From Aquipseudomonas alcaligenes_A (GTDB taxonomy: Bacteria; Pseudomonadota; Gammaproteobacteria; Pseudomonadales; Pseudomonadaceae), in NCBI GenBank assembly GCA_048595745.1, contig CP184361.1: 64,000 bases of DNA; one strand, written 5' to 3'. The notes below the pieces were generated by a model, which made no database searches, was not told the origin of the DNA, and worked only from the letters and a program-made list of their open reading frames with translations. The translations under genes and the position numbers were made by a program. Shown in pieces: positions 17,885-26,886 of this stretch (position 1 is its first letter; each line of letters begins with the position of its first letter).

Positions 17885-19227
17885 TGCAGGCCCTCCGCCG
17901 CCTGGGCGAACAGGCGCCCACGCTCTTCGAAGTTCTTGAACATGTCCAGGCTGGCGCAGGCCGGCGACAGCAACACGGCGTCGCCACTCTGGGCCAGCTC
18001 GGCACAGCGCTGCACGGCCTCGTCCAGCGTCTTCACCCGCACCAGCGGTGCGGCGTCGCCCAGCGCGTCGGCGATCTGCTCGGCGTCACGGCCAAGCAGC
18101 ACCACGGCGCGGCAGAACCTGGAAACCGGCGCCTTGAGCGCGGAGAAGTCGGCACCCTTGCCGTCCCCCCCGGCGATCAGCACCAGCTTGCCGGCGATAT
18201 CCGCGCCCAGGCCTTCGATGGCGGCCAGGGCAGCACCAACGTTGGTCGCCTTGGAGTCGTCGTAGTAGCCCACGCCACGCAGCTCGCGCACCCACTGGCA
18301 ACGGTGCGGCAGGCCGGCGAAGTTGCGCAGGGTGTCGAGCATGGCCTCGAACGGCAGGCCGACGGCGTGCCCCAGGGCCAGGGCCGCCAGGGCGTTGGAT
18401 TGATTGTGCGCGCCACGGATCTTCAGTTCGGCGGTCGGCATCAGGGTCTCGAACTGGAAGGCCAGGTATTTCTCACCGCCCTCCTCGATCAGGCCGAAAC
18501 GCTTGAAGTCCGGCTTGCCCAGGCCGAAAGTCCAGCACGGCACCTGGTCGGCGATCAGCGGACGCGACAAGGCGTCGTCGCGATTCACCACCACCTGGCG
18601 GGCACCGCGGAAGATGCGGTGCTTGGCCAGGTGGTACTGGGCCATGCCGTCATAGCGATCCATATGGTCTTCGCTGATGTTCAGGCAGGTGGCGACCTCG
18701 GCGCCCAGGCGCTCGGTGGTCTCCAGCTGGAAGCTGGACAGCTCCAGCACGTACAGCTCGACCTCGTCGCTGAGCAGGTCCAGCGCCGGGGTACCGATAT
18801 TGCCGCCGACCGCTACCTTCCTGCCGGCGGCAGCCGCCATCTCACCGACCAGGGTGGTCACGGTGCTCTTGGCGTTGGAGCCGGTAATGGCAACGATCGG
18901 CGCCTTGGCATGGCGGGTGAACAGGTCGATATCGCCGGACATCTTCACGCCACGGGCGGCCGCTTCGCGCAGCGCCGGGGTGGCCAGGGCCAGGCCGGGG
19001 CTCACGTAGAGCTCCGAGGCGCGGCACAGGAAGTCGACGTCCAGCTCGCCGCAGCGCACTTCCACCTCGGGGTAGTCGCGCTGCAGGGTCGCCAGCTCCG
19101 GCGGGTTCGCGCGGGTATCGGCCACGGCAAAGCGCACGCCCTGCTGCGCCAGGAAGCGCACCAGGGACATGCCGCTCTTGCCGAGGCCGACAACGATGCG
19201 GAACTGGTCGGAAGCGATCAGCGACAC
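17881..19227 (-). CDS. murD: UDP-N-acetylmuramoyl-L-alanine--D-glutamate ligase MurD
   Basis: 448 aa Mur ligase adding D-Glu. Domains: an N-terminal UDP-binding fold with VVGLGKSGMS (12-21), a central ATPase and a C-terminal Rossmann-like domain. The P-loop reads TGSNAKST at 115-122, with Ala where the Walker A motif normally has Gly (GxxGKS/T); the codon is clearly GCC. The downstream NISEDHMDRYD and YYDDSKATN motifs are intact, so the enzyme is presumably active. It begins six bases after the mraY stop. Confidence 0.97.
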   Translation of the reverse strand: MSLIASDQFRIVVGLGKSGMSLVRFLAQQGVRFAVADTRANPPELATLQRDYPEVEVRCGELDVDFLCRASELYVSPGLALATPALREAAARGVKMSGDIDLFTRHAKAPIVAITGSNAKSTVTTLVGEMAAAAGRKVAVGGNIGTPALDLLSDEVELYVLELSSFQLETTERLGAEVATCLNISEDHMDRYDGMAQYHLAKHRIFRGARQVVVNRDDALSRPLIADQVPCWTFGLGKPDFKRFGLIEEGGEKYLAFQFETLMPTAELKIRGAHNQSNALAALALGHAVGLPFEAMLDTLRNFAGLPHRCQWVRELRGVGYYDDSKATNVGAALAAIEGLGADIAGKLVLIAGGDGKGADFSALKAPVSRFCRAVVLLGRDAEQIADALGDAAPLVRVKTLDEAVQRCAELAQSGDAVLLSPACASLDMFKNFEERGRLFAQAAEGLQ

Positions 19228-19233
19228 TCTCTA

Positions 19234-20316
19234 TTACCTCAGCTTCAGGGTGGCCAGGCCGACCAGCACCAGGATCACGGTGATGATCCAGAAGCGCACG
19301 ATCACGCGCGGCTCCGGCCAGCCTTTGAGTTCGAAGTGGTGATGGATCGGCGCCATGCGGAACACGCGCTTGCCGGTCAGCTTGAAGCTGGCGACCTGGA
19401 TCATCACCGACAGGGTTTCCATGACGAACACGCCGCCCATGATGAACAGCACGATTTCCTGGCGGACGATCACGGCGATGGTGCCCAGCGCGGCACCGAG
19501 GGCCAGCGCACCGACGTCGCCCATGAACACCTGGGCCGGGTAAGTGTTGAACCACAGGAAGCCGAGGCCAGCGCCGACCAGCGCGGCGCAGAACACGATC
19601 AGCTCGCCGGCGCCCGGCACATAGGGAATCAGCAGGTATTCGGCGAATTTGATGTTGCCCGACAGGTAGCAGAAGATCGCCAGCGCGCCGGCCACCATCA
19701 CGGTCGGCAGGATGGCCAGGCCGTCGAGGCCGTCGGTCAGGTTCACCGCATTGCTGGTCCCGACGATGACGAAGTAGGTCAGCACCACGAAGCCGACGCC
19801 CAGCGGAATCGCCACGTCCTTCAGCACCGGCACGATCAGGGTGGTTTCCACCGGGCTCTGCGCGGTCATATAGAGGAAGACGGCGGCGGCCAGGCCGAAT
19901 ACCGACTGCCAGAAATACTTCCAGCGGCTCGGCAGGCCGCGCGAGTTCTTCTCGATCACCTTGCGGTAGTCGTCGACCCAGCCGATGGCGCCGAACAGCA
20001 GAGTCACGGCCAGCACGGTCCACACGTAGCGGTTGGTCAGGTCGGCCCAGAGCAGGGTGCTGACGGCGATGGCGGTGAGGATCAGCGCGCCGCCCATGGT
20101 CGGCGTGCCCTTCTTCGACAGGTGCGACTGCGGGCCATCATTGCGTACGGCCTGGCCGATCTGACGGATCTGCAGGGTACGGATCATCCACGGACCGAGC
20201 CACAGCGACAGGGCCAGGGCGGTGAGCACGCCGAGGATGCCGCGCAGGGTCAGGTACTGGAAGACCCCGAAGCCAGTGTGGAACTGTTGCAGGTACTCCG
20301 CCAGCAGCAGCAGCAT
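19234..20316 (-). CDS. mraY: Phospho-N-acetylmuramoyl-pentapeptide transferase MraY
   Basis: 360 aa polytopic enzyme that makes lipid I from UDP-MurNAc-pentapeptide and undecaprenyl phosphate. Signature elements are KKGTPTMGG, the catalytic DDYRKV region, NAVNLTDGLDGLA and the cytoplasmic HHHFELKGWPE. About ten transmembrane segments are apparent. It begins two bases after the murF stop. Confidence 0.98.
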   Translation of the reverse strand: MLLLLAEYLQQFHTGFGVFQYLTLRGILGVLTALALSLWLGPWMIRTLQIRQIGQAVRNDGPQSHLSKKGTPTMGGALILTAIAVSTLLWADLTNRYVWTVLAVTLLFGAIGWVDDYRKVIEKNSRGLPSRWKYFWQSVFGLAAAVFLYMTAQSPVETTLIVPVLKDVAIPLGVGFVVLTYFVIVGTSNAVNLTDGLDGLAILPTVMVAGALAIFCYLSGNIKFAEYLLIPYVPGAGELIVFCAALVGAGLGFLWFNTYPAQVFMGDVGALALGAALGTIAVIVRQEIVLFIMGGVFVMETLSVMIQVASFKLTGKRVFRMAPIHHHFELKGWPEPRVIVRFWIITVILVLVGLATLKLR

Positions 20317-20318
20317 GA

Positions 20319-21692
20319 TTAGTGAGCCTCCCCCGATGCCCGATCCAGCAACGCATCGACGACCTTGTCCATCGCCGCGCTGCGCGAGCCTTTAATTAGA
20401 ATTGTGGTGTTGCCCGACTCGGCGCGAAGCGCGTCGATCAGGCTAGCTTGATCGGCGAAATGACGGCCATTGGCACCGAAAGCCGCGACGGCATGCGCCA
20501 TCAGCGGACCTACGGCATAGAGCGCATCGACCTTGCCTGCGGCATGGGCGCCGACGTCGCGATGGCCCTGCTCGGCCCATTCGCCCAACTCGCCCATGTC
20601 TCCCAGCACCAGGACGGTGCGGCCGGAGAAGGCGGCGAGTATATCTACTGCCGCGCACATGGACAGCGGGTTGGCGTTGTAACTGTCATCGATCACCCGC
20701 ATGCCGTTCGTCGCCAGCGCCGCTACGGCGCGGCCTTTGACCGGCTGCAGGCTTTCCAGCCCGGCCTTGATCCCGACCAGCGGCACGCCGAGGGCATGCG
20801 CGGCGGCGGCGGCGGCCAGGGCATTGGCCACGCTGTGCTCGCCGAGCAGGTTGAGCTGGATGCGCGCCTCGCCAGCCTTGCCGGCCAGGGCAAAGCCGAC
20901 ACAGCCACGGGCATCGCGCCACAGTTCTGCGGCGTGCACGTCAGCCGCCTGATCCAGCAGGGCGAAGCTCAGCACCCGACGGTCGCCATTGCGCACCTGC
21001 CAGGTGGCGAAGGCCTTGTCATCGCGATTGAGCACGGCGATACCCTGCCCGCCCAGACCTTCGAGGATTTCGCCCTTGGCCTGGACGATCTTGTCCGGCC
21101 CGCCGAACTCGCCGACATGGGCCAGCCCGGCATTGGTGATGATGGCCACGTCCGGGCGGGTCAGGCCGACCGTGTAGGCGATCTCGCCGACATGGTTGGC
21201 ACCCAGCTCGATCACTGCGCCAACATGCTCAGGCGCCAGTTCCAGCAGGGTCAGCGGCGCGCCGAGGTCATTGTTCAGGTTGCCACGGGTAGCCAGCACC
21301 GGACCGTTAAGGCCGGCGCGCAGGATGCTGGCGAGCATCTCCTTGACCGTGGTCTTGCCGCTGGAGCCGGTGACGGCGGCCAGCGGCTTATTAAAGGCGG
21401 CGCGATTCAGCGCGCCGAGCTGGCCGAGGGCGATGCGGGTGTCCTGCACCACCAGCTGGGGCAGCGCGGAGCCGGCTACCTCGCGCTGCACCAGGGCGGC
21501 GACGGCACCCTTGGCGGCGACATCGGCCAGGTAGTCGTGGCCGTCGAAGTTCGGCCCGACCAAGGCGATGAACAGCTGGCCCGCCTCGATCCTGCGGCTG
21601 TCGGTGGACACGGCGGTAAACGCCACATCGGCACCCATCACGCGGGCGCCCAGGGCCTGCGCCACTTCGCTCAGCAGCAACGGCTTAAGCAT
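20319..21692 (-). CDS. murF: UDP-MurNAc-tripeptide--D-alanyl-D-alanine ligase MurF
   Basis: 457 aa Mur ligase adding D-Ala-D-Ala to the UDP-muramyl tripeptide. The P-loop is TGSSGKTTVKEML, followed by ELGANHVGEI and the DSYNANP motif. The ATG at 21692 (MLKPLLLSEVAQALG) is chosen because longer frames run inside murE; the two genes overlap by eight bases. Confidence 0.97.
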   Translation of the reverse strand: MLKPLLLSEVAQALGARVMGADVAFTAVSTDSRRIEAGQLFIALVGPNFDGHDYLADVAAKGAVAALVQREVAGSALPQLVVQDTRIALGQLGALNRAAFNKPLAAVTGSSGKTTVKEMLASILRAGLNGPVLATRGNLNNDLGAPLTLLELAPEHVGAVIELGANHVGEIAYTVGLTRPDVAIITNAGLAHVGEFGGPDKIVQAKGEILEGLGGQGIAVLNRDDKAFATWQVRNGDRRVLSFALLDQAADVHAAELWRDARGCVGFALAGKAGEARIQLNLLGEHSVANALAAAAAAHALGVPLVGIKAGLESLQPVKGRAVAALATNGMRVIDDSYNANPLSMCAAVDILAAFSGRTVLVLGDMGELGEWAEQGHRDVGAHAAGKVDALYAVGPLMAHAVAAFGANGRHFADQASLIDALRAESGNTTILIKGSRSAAMDKVVDALLDRASGEAH

Positions 21693-23148
21693 GGGCGACC
21701 TCCCAGGCGGCCAGCGCCTTGGTGGTCTCGTCGAGGTCGGAGAAGGCATGGCGTACGCCGGCGATCTCCTGGTAATCCTCATGCCCCTTGCCGGCCAGCA
21801 GCACCACATCACCTACCTGCGCGGCAGCGATCAGGCGGGCGATGGCCTCGCCCCGACCATGGACGAATTCGACTGACTCGGGCTTGGCGAATCCGGCACG
21901 GATATCGGCGACGATCTGCGCCGGGTCTTCCGTACGCGGGTTGTCGTCGGTCACCAGCACGGCATCAGCCAGGCGCTCGGCCACCGCAGCCATCAGCGGA
22001 CGTTTGCCGCGGTCGCGATCGCCACCACAGCCAAACAGGCACAGCAGGCGACCGGTCACGTGCGGACGCAAGGCCTCCAGCACCTTTTCCAGAGCATCCG
22101 GGGTGTGGGCGTAGTCGACCACCACCAGCGGCTGGTTCTGGCCACCAAAACGCTGCATGCGCCCGACCGGCCCCTGCAGCTGCGGCAGCACCTGAAGCAC
22201 ATCACCCAGCGGATAGCCGAGGCCGAGCAGGGCGCCGACCACGGCCAGCAGGTTGCTCAGGTTGAAACGACCGAGCAGCGGGCTGCGCAGCAGGCCTTCG
22301 CCCTGCGGCGTGACCAGGCTGGCCCGCACCCCGTGATCATCGAACCTGGCTTCGCGGCAGAACAGGTAGGCCGTGGCATCGCTCAGGCTGTAGCCAATCA
22401 GGCGCGACTCGGCGTCGGCAGTCGCCAGCTGGCGACCGAAGTCATCATCCAGGTTGATCACCCGGCACTTCAGGTCCGGCCAGGCGAACAGCTTGGCTTT
22501 GGCGGCGCCGTAGGCCTCCATCGAACCGTGGTAGTCCAGGTGATCGCGCGACAGGTTGGTGAACACCGCCACATCGAAGTCCAGCGCCGCGACGCGACCC
22601 TGATCCAGACCGTGCGAGGAAACCTCCATGGCCACGGCGCGTGCGCCGGCCTGCTTGAGGTCGGCCAGGGTCGCCTGCACGGCGACCGGATCGGGGGTGG
22701 TGTGGCGGCCGCTCTGCAGGGCGTCATAGAAACCGGTGCCCAGGGTGCCGACGATACCGCAGCGCTCGCCCAGCAGGTCGAGGGCCTGGGCTACCAGCTG
22801 GCTGACACTGGTCTTGCCATTGGTACCGGTGACGCCGACCAGGCGCACACCGCGGCTCGGCTCGCCATAGAAACGTCCGGCAATGGCCGACAGCTGGCCT
22901 GCCAGACCCTTGATCGCCACCAGTTCGGCGCCCTTGGCGCTGACCACATTGGCACCCTCGGCCTCGTAAGCCACGGCGGCGGCGCCACGGGCGATGGCGT
23001 CGACAATGTGGGCACGGCCGTCCTGAGCCAGGCCCGGCACAGCGAGGAACAGGTCGCCCGGGCGCACCTTGCGGCTGTCCAGGGTCAGTTCACGGATCAG
23101 GGTCGCGCCGCTTGCCTGCGGCAGCAGTTGGTTGAGGGGCATGGGCAT
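21685..23148 (-). CDS. murE: UDP-MurNAc-L-Ala-D-Glu--meso-diaminopimelate ligase MurE
   Basis: 487 aa Mur ligase adding meso-DAP. The P-loop is TGTNGKTSVS. The DNPR motif (VTDDNPRTEDP) in the C-terminal domain marks meso-DAP rather than lysine specificity, as expected for a Gram-negative. It overlaps the ftsI stop by one base (TGATG). Confidence 0.98.
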   Translation of the reverse strand: MPMPLNQLLPQASGATLIRELTLDSRKVRPGDLFLAVPGLAQDGRAHIVDAIARGAAAVAYEAEGANVVSAKGAELVAIKGLAGQLSAIAGRFYGEPSRGVRLVGVTGTNGKTSVSQLVAQALDLLGERCGIVGTLGTGFYDALQSGRHTTPDPVAVQATLADLKQAGARAVAMEVSSHGLDQGRVAALDFDVAVFTNLSRDHLDYHGSMEAYGAAKAKLFAWPDLKCRVINLDDDFGRQLATADAESRLIGYSLSDATAYLFCREARFDDHGVRASLVTPQGEGLLRSPLLGRFNLSNLLAVVGALLGLGYPLGDVLQVLPQLQGPVGRMQRFGGQNQPLVVVDYAHTPDALEKVLEALRPHVTGRLLCLFGCGGDRDRGKRPLMAAVAERLADAVLVTDDNPRTEDPAQIVADIRAGFAKPESVEFVHGRGEAIARLIAAAQVGDVVLLAGKGHEDYQEIAGVRHAFSDLDETTKALAAWEVAHA

Positions 23149-24899
23149 CAGATTCGCCCTCCCGGTGCGGCAGCCGCAGCGGCAGTCTGCGGCTGCGCCG
23201 CGGCCGGTGCGACCGGCGGCGGCAGGTTGTCAGGGGTAATGTTCATCAGACGCAGCGAGCCAGCCATGACCTTGCTGAACACCGGTGCAGAGACCAGGCC
23301 GCCGAAGTAGCCGCCTTTGCTCGGCTCGTCGATCACCACCATCATGGCGATACGAGGGTTGGTGCTGGGAGCGAAGCCGGCGAACATCGAGCGATAGGCG
23401 TTCTCGGTATAACCCTTGGTGCCGACACTGGCCTTACGCGCCGTACCGCTCTTGCCGGAGACGTGGTAACCCGGAACCTGGGCGCGGAACACGCCGCGCG
23501 GCGCCTCGACGACCTGCTGCAGCATCATCTGCAGGTTCTTGGCCACCTCCGGCGGAACCACCTGGGCACCCACCGGCTGGCGGTCGACGCGCGTCATGGA
23601 CAGCGGCAGCACCTGGCCGTTGTTGGCCAGGGTGGCGTAGGCGTGGGCCAGCTGGATGGCAGTCACCGACACGCCGTAGCCATAGGACAGAGTCGCGGTC
23701 TCGGCCTTGCGCCACTCGCGGTGGTTGGGCAGCTCGCCAACGCGCTCACCCGGGAAGCCCAGCCCGGTGTCCTGGCCGAAGCCGACCTTGGCCATCATGT
23801 CGTGGATGGTCTCGCCACCTATATCGAAGGCGATCTTGCTCATGCCGACGTTGGACGAGTTGATCAGGATACCGGTCAGGTCGAGGATTGGCCCCTGGGT
23901 CTTGGACACGTCCTTGATGGTGTAGCGACCGATCTGCAGCGAGCCCGGGTAGACCTCGACCTTGTCCTCCGGCTTCCAGCGCCCGGTCTGCAGGGCGGCG
24001 GCCATGGAGATCGGCTTGACGGTGGAACCCGGCTCGAACACGTCGATCATGGCGCGGTTGCGCATCGCGGCCGGCTGCAGGTTGCGGCGGTTGTTCGGGT
24101 TGTAGGAAGGCTGGTTGACCATGGCGAGGATCTCGCCGGTCTTCACGTCGATCATCACCAGGCTGCCGGCCTTGGCGCCCTGCTCGATCAGCGCGTTGCG
24201 CAGTTCGCGATGGGCCAGGTACTGCAGGCGCAGGTCGATGGACAGGGCCAGGGTCTTGCCGGCCTTGGCGTTCTGGGTGACCTGCACGTCCTTGATCAGG
24301 CGGCCACGACGATCCTTGAGCACCTGACGCTTGCCCGGCACGCCGGCCAGCCACTCCTCGAAGGCCAGCTCGACGCCCTCACGCCCCTTGTCGTCGACAT
24401 CGGTGAAGCCGACCACATGGGCCGTCACTTCGCCGGCCGGGTAGAAGCGGCGGAACTCTTCCAGGCCATAAACGCCCGGCACCTTGAGATCAAGAATGCG
24501 CTGGCCCTGCTCGGGCGTGAGGCCACGCACTAGGTACATGAACTCGCGATCCTGGGCCTGGGTCAGGCGCCGGGAGAAGGAGCCAGGCTCCTGCCCCAGG
24601 GCAGCCGCCAGGTCGCCCCAGCGTTCCTGCGCCTTGAACAGCTCCTTGCCATTGGCCCACAGGGTAGTGACCGGAGTACTGACGGCCAGCGGCTCGCCGT
24701 TGCGATCGGTGATCAGGCCGCGGTGTGCAGGGATCGGGATATGCCGCACGCTGCGCGCATCGCCATGGGCCTGCAGGAAGTCATGGTCGATCACGTGCAG
24801 ATCGACGATGCGCCAGACGATGGCACCCACCATCAACGCCAGCAGCGCCAGCACCAGGCGAAAACGCCAGGGATAGAGAGCGCCTTCGAGACCGATCAT
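23148..24899 (-). CDS. ftsI: Septal transpeptidase FtsI (PBP3)
   Basis: 583 aa class B penicillin-binding protein. A short cytoplasmic tail and one transmembrane helix (about 13-32) precede the pedestal domain and the transpeptidase domain. Active-site motifs are intact: S292-T-V-K295, S-S-N at 348-350 and KSGT (in VSGKSGTARKAS). It cross-links septal peptidoglycan and pairs with FtsW. The C-terminus is Pro/Ala-rich. ATG 24899 (MIGLEGALYPWRFR) overlaps ftsL by four bases. Confidence 0.98.
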   Translation of the reverse strand: MIGLEGALYPWRFRLVLALLALMVGAIVWRIVDLHVIDHDFLQAHGDARSVRHIPIPAHRGLITDRNGEPLAVSTPVTTLWANGKELFKAQERWGDLAAALGQEPGSFSRRLTQAQDREFMYLVRGLTPEQGQRILDLKVPGVYGLEEFRRFYPAGEVTAHVVGFTDVDDKGREGVELAFEEWLAGVPGKRQVLKDRRGRLIKDVQVTQNAKAGKTLALSIDLRLQYLAHRELRNALIEQGAKAGSLVMIDVKTGEILAMVNQPSYNPNNRRNLQPAAMRNRAMIDVFEPGSTVKPISMAAALQTGRWKPEDKVEVYPGSLQIGRYTIKDVSKTQGPILDLTGILINSSNVGMSKIAFDIGGETIHDMMAKVGFGQDTGLGFPGERVGELPNHREWRKAETATLSYGYGVSVTAIQLAHAYATLANNGQVLPLSMTRVDRQPVGAQVVPPEVAKNLQMMLQQVVEAPRGVFRAQVPGYHVSGKSGTARKASVGTKGYTENAYRSMFAGFAPSTNPRIAMMVVIDEPSKGGYFGGLVSAPVFSKVMAGSLRLMNITPDNLPPPVAPAAAQPQTAAAAAAPGGRI

Positions 24900-25189
24900 G
24901 GCGCCACCATCTGCACTTCGGTCGGCTCGGGGATGCGCATCTTCAACTGCCCGGCAGCCAGGGCCTCGATGCGGTTGTGCGCGGTCCAGGTGCTCTGTTC
25001 GAGCACCAGGCGCCCCCATTCGGCCTGGATCTTGTCGCGCACGCTGAGCTCGGTATAAAGAGCGTTGAGCAGCTGGCGATTCCAGTGCGCGCTGTAGGCG
25101 ACCGCAATGGCCGACAGCAGCACGGCAGCGAACAGCACTACCAGCAGCAAGGTGCCGGGCGGCAGCGGCTTGGCGTACAGGCGGCTCAA
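24896..25189 (-). CDS. ftsL: Cell division protein FtsL (TTG start)
   Basis: 97 aa bitopic divisome protein: short cytoplasmic N-terminus, transmembrane segment at about 12-33, then a periplasmic coiled coil (SVRDKIQAEWGRLVLEQSTW). It forms the FtsQLB complex. No ATG is possible at the expected place. The TTG at 25187-25189 overlaps the rsmH stop (TTGA) and has GGAGAA about seven bases upstream, giving the standard MSRLYAKPLPPGTLL N-terminus. Confidence 0.94.
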   Translation of the reverse strand: MSRLYAKPLPPGTLLLVVLFAAVLLSAIAVAYSAHWNRQLLNALYTELSVRDKIQAEWGRLVLEQSTWTAHNRIEALAAGQLKMRIPEPTEVQMVAP

Positions 25190-26127
25190 CGCAGCTTCTC
25201 CGCTACGCGCATCACCGCGCTGCGCGAGCGCGGATTGGCCTTGAGCTCGGCTTCGCCGGCATAGATGGGCTTGCCCAGCAGCTTCAGGCGTGGCTCGAAG
25301 GCCTTTGGAATGATCGGCAGGTCGCGCGGCAGGTTGTCCGCTTCGCCCTTGGCCTGACGCTTCATGAACTGCTTGACGATGCGGTCTTCCAGCGAATGGA
25401 AGCTGATCACCACCAGACGCCCGCCGACCGCCAGGGCCTTGAGCGCCGCGTCGAGGCCGCGCTCCAGATCGCCTAGCTCGTTGTTGACATGGATGCGCAA
25501 CCCCTGGAAGGCACGGGTCGCCGGATTCTTGCCCTTTTCCCAAGCCGGATTGGCATCGGTGAGCACCTGCGCCAGGTCGGCGGTGCGTTCGAATGGCTTG
25601 AGCTCGCGGCGCTCGACCACGGCACGCGCCATGCGCTTGGCGAAGCGCTCCTCGCCGTATTCCTTGAACACCCGGGCTATCTCGTCGGCGCTTGCGCTGG
25701 CGATGAACTGGGCGGCACTGATGCCGGCATCCGGGTTCATGCGCATGTCCAGCGGGCCGTCGTTGAGGAAGCTGAAGCCACGCTCGGCATCGTCCAGCTG
25801 CGGCGAGGACACCCCGAGGTCGAGCAGCAGGCCGTCGACCTTGCCCAGCAGGCCGCGCGCGGCTGCTTCCTCACCAAGGTCGGCGAAGCTGCGCTGTACA
25901 ACGACGAAGCGGCCGTCTTCGGCCGCCAGTGCATTCCCCGTCGCGATCGCCTGTGGATCCTTGTCGAATCCAAGCAGCCGACCGTCTGGCCCGAGCCTTT
26001 CCAGGATCAGCCGACTGTGCCCTCCGCGCCCGAAGGTGCCATCCATATAGCAGCCATCGGCGCGCACGGCGAGGGCCTCGACGGCCTCGTCGAGCAGCAC
26101 GGTGATATGGCGGAAGCTGCTGGTCAT
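25186..26127 (-). CDS. rsmH: 16S rRNA m4C1402 methyltransferase RsmH (MraW)
   Basis: 313 aa SAM-dependent methyltransferase acting on C1402 of 16S rRNA. The motifs HITVLLDEAV, DGTFGRGGHSR, GLLLDLGVSSPQLDDAERGFSF and the C-terminal SFHSLEDRIVKQFM are visible. Start choice: ATG 26127 gives MTSSFRHITVLL; an in-frame GTG at 26133 that overlaps the mraZ stop (GTGA) is an alternative adding two residues. Confidence 0.97.
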   Translation of the reverse strand: MTSSFRHITVLLDEAVEALAVRADGCYMDGTFGRGGHSRLILERLGPDGRLLGFDKDPQAIATGNALAAEDGRFVVVQRSFADLGEEAAARGLLGKVDGLLLDLGVSSPQLDDAERGFSFLNDGPLDMRMNPDAGISAAQFIASASADEIARVFKEYGEERFAKRMARAVVERRELKPFERTADLAQVLTDANPAWEKGKNPATRAFQGLRIHVNNELGDLERGLDAALKALAVGGRLVVISFHSLEDRIVKQFMKRQAKGEADNLPRDLPIIPKAFEPRLKLLGKPIYAGEAELKANPRSRSAVMRVAEKLR

Positions 26128-26129
26128 GG

Positions 26130-26585
26130 TCACAGGATCAGGTCACGCAAGTCGTCCGGCAGGGCACCGGGCTGTTTGATGGCAGCCAGGTCGGCGTCGG
26201 CAAGCGCGTTCCAGGCATCTTCGTTCCACAGTTGGAATTTGTTCAGCTGGCCGACCAGCATCGCGTGCTTGTCCAGGCCGGCATGCGCGCGCAGGCGCGG
26301 CGGCACGAGGAAGCGGCCACTGCCGTCCAGCTCGATGTCCACGGCGTTACCGATCAGCAGGCGCTGCAGGCGGCGGGTCTCTTCGCGCAGGGAGGGCAGG
26401 TCACGCAGCTTGGCCTCGATCAGCTCCCACTCGGGCAGGGGATAGACACACAGACAGGGGTCGACGGCATCGATGGTGACGATGAGCTGGCCGCCACAAC
26501 GCACAACGAGCTCGTCGCGATACCGGCTTGGCATCGCGAGTCGCCCTTTGGCGTCGAGACTGATGGCGTTAGCTCCACGAAACAA
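26130..26585 (-). CDS. mraZ: Transcriptional regulator MraZ (TTG start)
   Basis: 151 aa with two SpoVT/AbrB-type domains (about 5-55, DAKGRLAMPSRYRDEL; about 80-125, DGSGRFLVPPRLR). MraZ forms rings and represses its own dcw promoter. The start is TTG at 26583-26585, with GGGGAAG about eight bases upstream and the family N-terminus MFRGANAISLDAKGR. It is the first gene of the dcw cluster. Its operator pentamers are visible just upstream. Confidence 0.96.
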   Translation of the reverse strand: MFRGANAISLDAKGRLAMPSRYRDELVVRCGGQLIVTIDAVDPCLCVYPLPEWELIEAKLRDLPSLREETRRLQRLLIGNAVDIELDGSGRFLVPPRLRAHAGLDKHAMLVGQLNKFQLWNEDAWNALADADLAAIKQPGALPDDLRDLIL

Positions 26586-26628
26586 GGCTGCGCTTCCCCA
26601 CTGTTATTAGCTTTCCATGCCCTTTTGA

Positions 26629-26663
26629 CCCACTTTTTTCCACTTTGTGCCACTTCGGCACAC
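26629..26663 (-). promoter_or_regulatory. MraZ operator: four direct-repeat pentamers with 10-bp period
   Basis: Read on the minus strand, pentamers GTGTG, GTGGC, GTGGA and GTGGG begin exactly every ten bases (at 26663, 26653, 26643, 26633), each separated by five bases. The known MraZ site is a tandem array of TGGGN-like boxes with five-base spacers in the mraZ promoter, so this matches in both motif and geometry. The first, weakest box abuts the -10 hexamer. Confidence 0.85.
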
Positions 26664-26691
26664 TATAGGAATGCACCAGCCCTAGCGTCAA
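26662..26691 (-). promoter_or_regulatory. Promoter of the dcw cluster (Pmra)
   Basis: On the minus strand, TTGACG (26686-26691) and TATAGT (26662-26667) are separated by 18 bases, a good sigma-70 promoter 77 bases upstream of the mraZ start. It directly adjoins the MraZ boxes, consistent with autoregulation. Confidence 0.85.
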
Positions 26692-26886
26692 GGCGCGCAA
26701 ACTCGGAAAAATCCTTATGGGACGGTGATTTAGCGAACTAAGAGGGGCGTTTTGAGAGGAAAAACGAGGGTATTTTGAGGGCGAATTTCAGCGAGCTCAG
26801 GAAGCTAAACTTCGAACTTAAAGTAGTTTCTCAAGAGTAAGATTTTTTCGGTATTGAGAGGTGGAGCAGATAGAAGGGAAAGGTGG
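26692..26886. other. AT-rich spacer between rnpB and Pmra, no gene seen
   Basis: About 195 bases, clearly more AT-rich than the surrounding genes. I see no reading frame, tRNA or convincing intrinsic terminator for rnpB. It probably contains the rnpB 3' processing region and upstream elements of the dcw promoter. Confidence 0.6.

Noticed and set aside
26692..26886. Small RNA gene between rnpB and the dcw promoter
   Set aside because: AT-rich, but I see no promoter-plus-terminator pair or stable fold; it is adequately explained as spacer.
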